A stretch of 64,000 nucleotides of DNA from Istiophorus platypterus (Eukaryota; Chordata; Actinopteri; Istiophoriformes; Istiophoridae), in assembly GCA_016859345.1 (NCBI GenBank), contig CM029114.1, positions 11,926,501 through 11,990,500 on the forward strand, written 5' to 3'. Position numbers and translations under genes: made by a program. The notes beneath the pieces are model-generated. The model searched no databases. It had not been told where the DNA came from and saw only the letters and a program-made list of their open reading frames with translations. Below are positions 61,801 to 64,000 of this stretch, in pieces (position 1 is the stretch's first letter; each line of letters begins with the position of its first letter).

Positions 61801-63534
61801 CAGTTATGTCACAAAATGACACAGTACAATCCATATGCTTTCAATACGTACACACCATACTTGTGTTTTTTCGGGCTGCAAATAAGTATCGTTTTTACTA
61901 TCACTTAATCTGCTCATTCTTTTCTTGGTTAATCAATAAATTGTGGCATATGTATTTGTTCATTTTTTTTCACCAGATAACCAAAACCAAAACCCAAAAA
62001 TATTAAGATTACTATCCTATAAAACTAAGAAAACAAGCAAACATTCCCATTCAAGTAGCACAAACCAGTGAATTTTATGCCTAAAAAATAACTCAAACAG
62101 TTAATTGATGATGAAAATGGTTGATTAATTTTCTGTGGACTGTTCTCGACTAACTGTTTAATTGACACAGCTCATCTTTCACCTACACAGCTATATGCTC
62201 ATTTTCATCCCTCATTTCATAGAACACAACATACTGCACACTCAGTGGCCACATAATTAGGTACACTTGTATAATCTAATGCAATGCAACTGTTCTGCAA
62301 TTAAATCTACTTCTCTGGTACTAGATTTATGTCATAGAGGTATTAATTAAATAGTAGATTTTATCATTTAGCTCATGTATTAGTTAGTGGTGTTATTGTA
62401 ATGGATTATATTAATGGAAGTTTCTGATTGCAAATACGAATATATACATAATATAGAATATCTATATTTATATAGATAGAATTTATACACCTCGTAATAT
62501 AATGCTTTCCAGTACAACATGGTGTTTGACCGTGAGTTCAGTAATAAACATAGTCGACTTAACACCTCTCAAGAAGCTTCGACAAAAACTAAACAGTAGA
62601 AACTTTGTAAAGACAGTATTCATGGCAGAGCTCTCGTATTGCATTGTACAATGTTACCTCATAAAGAGGCCATCCTGTGCACGCTTGTATAGGACAGTTA
62701 AGTACCACATACAGCAGGAATGTGTTATCATATTTATGATATCTGTCATGCATTGTGTAGTGAAGCCAAACGTGTCTCATTAAGCTGAGTACCGAGATCA
62801 AGGGTCAAGAGGTCACAGAACATGAAATAACGTGTGCCAGCCAACTTACCGACCACAACAAGTAGAATCCATATCAGGTAAATTCCACTGTTGAAATGTG
62901 TTGCATATTGGCGGAACAAGCACATTAATATGGGCGGCAAAACAAAAAACAAAATGTTGCTGATCTGAAATGATAAAAAAAAACAACAAAAGGAAAAGCA
63001 ATGAGCATCACAGTTGAATCGATCATGTTGCTAAATGACAACATGCTGGTCGAGAGCTGACCAGTGCTCAGGCCCCAGTGGCCTCTCTGCAAACTGACAT
63101 TCAGCTGAAATGAAGAAAAGGAAAATTCGTAACCTGATGCTAGCAGTAAACATCGTGATGCACAAGCTGAAAAGCAGCCAAACTGCTGGAAGTCGTCACA
63201 ACTTACAGCTAGCTACGGCTAACCTGTAAGTAAGGTTTAAGGCAATAAGAAAGCAGTATGGTACAAAAGAAACAAAAGACGGGGAAGCTGTGGTCTCGCC
63301 GAGACTGTGACCAAAAACTCTTATTACGCAAAGCAAAACAAACAACAACACACAAGAGAAAAGCGCCAGCGTTAGCTTAAAGTCCAACGAATGGTATAAA
63401 AAAAACAAAACAAAACCGACCGTGTTGTAAAACTCAGCGATGCTGGGGTAAATAAGGTAGTTGCCCTCGCACCAGTCCACCTCGGAGCTGCCAGCCTGCA
63501 ACTGGTCCCAAAAAATCAGATTAACGTTACTCAT
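51831..63534 (-). CDS. acer2: Alkaline ceramidase 2 (6 coding exons)
   Basis: A Golgi seven-pass hydrolase that cleaves ceramide to sphingosine and fatty acid. Exons: 1, 63421-63534; 2, 62850-62964; 3, 59857-59998; 4, 58898-59035; 5, 52617-52754; 6, 51831-52017. All junctions are GT-AG and in phase (G|GT, CG|G, AG|G, TG|G). The product is 277 residues (human 275). The N-terminal WDQLQAGSSEVDWCEGNY holds the calcium-site acidic residues of the family. The zinc and catalytic set, by alignment to ACER3, is S80, H84, D95 (YFHATLSFLGQMLDE) and H213/H217 (LHCAWH). It ends EKWAFIGVPYVSLLC...KVT. ACER1 and ACER3 are excluded by these ACER2-specific phrases. The start at MSNVNL is chosen for length and a G at -3; the frame stays open upstream only through a GC-repeat leader. 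Intron 4 is 6.1 kb. Confidence 0.97.
52789..52848. repeat. (CA)n microsatellite
   Basis: CA dinucleotides with AAACAGGAAC and AAAC interruptions, about 35 bases from the acer2 exon 5 acceptor. On the sense strand it is (TG)n, so it lies next to the branch-point and polypyrimidine region. Confidence 0.95.
53285..53420. repeat. Fish interspersed-repeat fragment
   Basis: It contains TATCTGGCTGTTTAGCTGCT and TGTTCACCAGCTAGTTGCTA, phrases I recall from a common teleost short repeat. Boundaries and class are uncertain. Confidence 0.45.
55235..55400. repeat. Fish interspersed-repeat fragment
   Basis: The phrase ACTGATTTGCACCAAACTTG followed by a GTAGAGGGAGAGGG-type stretch and GATCCAGATCATTT resembles a widespread teleost repeat (form: ACCGATTTCCATGAAACTTG). 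This is recollection; the class is unknown. Confidence 0.5.
57644..57680. repeat. C14 run followed by (CA)n
   Basis: Fourteen C residues, then about twelve CA units, in acer2 intron 4. Confidence 0.95.
59999..62849. other. acer2 intron 2, 2.9 kb
   Basis: AT-rich intron between exons 2 and 3, with a T run near 60645-60662 and a Tc1-type terminal repeat fragment at 62236-62300. No exon is missing, since the G|GT Gly codon joins exons 2 and 3 directly. Confidence 0.8.
62236..62300. repeat. Probable Tc1/mariner terminal-repeat fragment
   Basis: The phrase CACTCAGTGGCCACATAATT followed by AGGTACACTTGT matches, with two or three changes, the end of a fish Tc1-like element that I recall as CAGTGGCCACTTTATTAGGT. 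Only one end is seen and no transposase sequence is present. Confidence 0.5.
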
Positions 63535-63623
63535 GTCTGGGCTTGAGTCGGACGGACCGCTGCGTCTCGGCGGTCCGCTCTGGATAGAGAGAGAGAGAGG
63601 AAAAAGAAAAACGACAACAAACA

Positions 63624-63629
63624 CCACCA

Positions 63630-63661
<32 letters not shown>

Positions 63662-63667
63662 ACCACC
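63624..63667. repeat. (CCG)8 flanked by CCA triplets
   Basis: Plus strand: CCA units, eight uninterrupted CCG units (63630-63655), then CCA units. On the acer2 strand this is GGT/GGC/GGT, about 100 bases before the ATG, so it is probably in the 5' leader. Confidence 0.93.
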
Positions 63668-63865
63668 CGACTAAACCTCTCTCTCCCTCCCCGGCTCGCT
63701 CGTCGATCGCACGCTAAGCGTTAGGGTGTGAGGGCCCGACGCGTCCGGAGCTGGGGACGGACGTGATGTGCTGCGGCGACGGGCGCTGAGCTGCATCTTA
63801 AGCCGCCGTCCTCCCACCGAGCGTCCGGCCGCCGGTGACGCTCCGCTCTGCGCGCTGACAGCCGC

Positions 63866-63906
63866 CCCGACCCGACCCGACCCGAGCCGAGCCGAGCCGA
63901 GCCGAA
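63866..63906. repeat. Pentanucleotide repeat (CCGAC)n(CCGAG)n
   Basis: About four CCGAC units followed by four or five CCGAG units, in the CpG-rich region upstream of acer2. Confidence 0.92.
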
Positions 63907-64000
63907 GACCGTTCGGGCGCCGCAAGAGGACTCACCCCCGCCCGCTTCCTCCTTCTCCCGGACGCAAAACGGAGCGGGCTTGATACGATTGTTTTTTTTT

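Larger units (their letters stand above)
63535..64000 (-). promoter_or_regulatory. acer2: CpG-rich leader and promoter region of acer2
   Basis: GC- and CpG-rich sequence immediately upstream of the acer2 ATG and up to the window end. It contains the GGC triplet repeat and a pentanucleotide repeat. No TATA box is evident, which fits a housekeeping CpG-island promoter. Transcription start cannot be placed. Confidence 0.55.

Noticed and set aside
51831..63534. ACER1 or ACER3 instead of ACER2
   Set aside because: WDQLQAGSSEVDWCE, LPPILMCLFRQYAT and EKWAFIGVPYVSLLC are ACER2-type phrases, and length and exon count fit ACER2.
1..64000. tRNA, rRNA, CRISPR array or intact autonomous transposon
   Set aside because: No cloverleaf with A and B boxes, no rRNA phrase and no regularly spaced short-repeat array was seen. 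The 49-bp minisatellite has nearly invariant cores but no unique spacers of constant length.

Overview
This is vertebrate genomic DNA, almost certainly from a ray-finned (teleost) fish. It carries three intron-rich genes with canonical GT-AG introns, one very large single-exon gene, AT-rich intergenic DNA, many microsatellites, and decayed Tc1-like, LINE and short repeats of kinds common in fish. I could rebuild four protein-coding genes. Each keeps one open frame across every predicted splice junction (29 introns in all).

Layout: (1) 1-4.3 kb is an AT-rich upstream flank. (2) 4326-8642 (+) is an intronless 1438-residue gene recognised as the C4orf54 homologue. It is mostly low-complexity protein with a few conserved-looking islands. 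(3) 8.6-20.7 kb holds its 3' flank, a 1.5 kb LINE relic, microsatellites and an unusual four-copy minisatellite. (4) 20717-34145 (-) is mttp, the microsomal triglyceride transfer protein large subunit: 18 coding exons, 885 residues, with a recognisable HNF1/DR1/TATA-type liver and intestine promoter just upstream. (5) 34.3-40.8 kb is intergenic, with a CpG-rich island, interspersed repeats and a decayed Tc1-like transposon. (6) 40783-48018 (-) is tspan5, a TspanC8 tetraspanin: 8 exons, 268 or 269 residues. (7) 48.0-51.8 kb is intergenic. (8) 51831-63534 (-) is acer2, a Golgi alkaline ceramidase: 6 coding exons, 277 residues, with a CpG-rich leader containing triplet and pentanucleotide repeats up to the window end.

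There is no operon-type cooperation. c4orf54 and mttp converge tail to tail, which matches my memory of their arrangement on human 4q23. mttp, tspan5 and acer2 all run on the minus strand. tspan5 lies further away on human 4q23 and acer2 on human 9p, so the compact block is fish-type synteny. Mttp loads lipid onto apoB in the ER, Tspan5 escorts ADAM10 and Acer2 hydrolyses Golgi ceramide; no shared pathway is visible from sequence. I found no tRNA, rRNA, CRISPR array or prokaryotic feature, and no clearly new enzymatic system. The most interesting signals are the poorly characterised c4orf54 protein, a near-perfect 33-nt hairpin in its 3' flank, the splice-signal-bearing minisatellite, and the conserved-looking mttp promoter.
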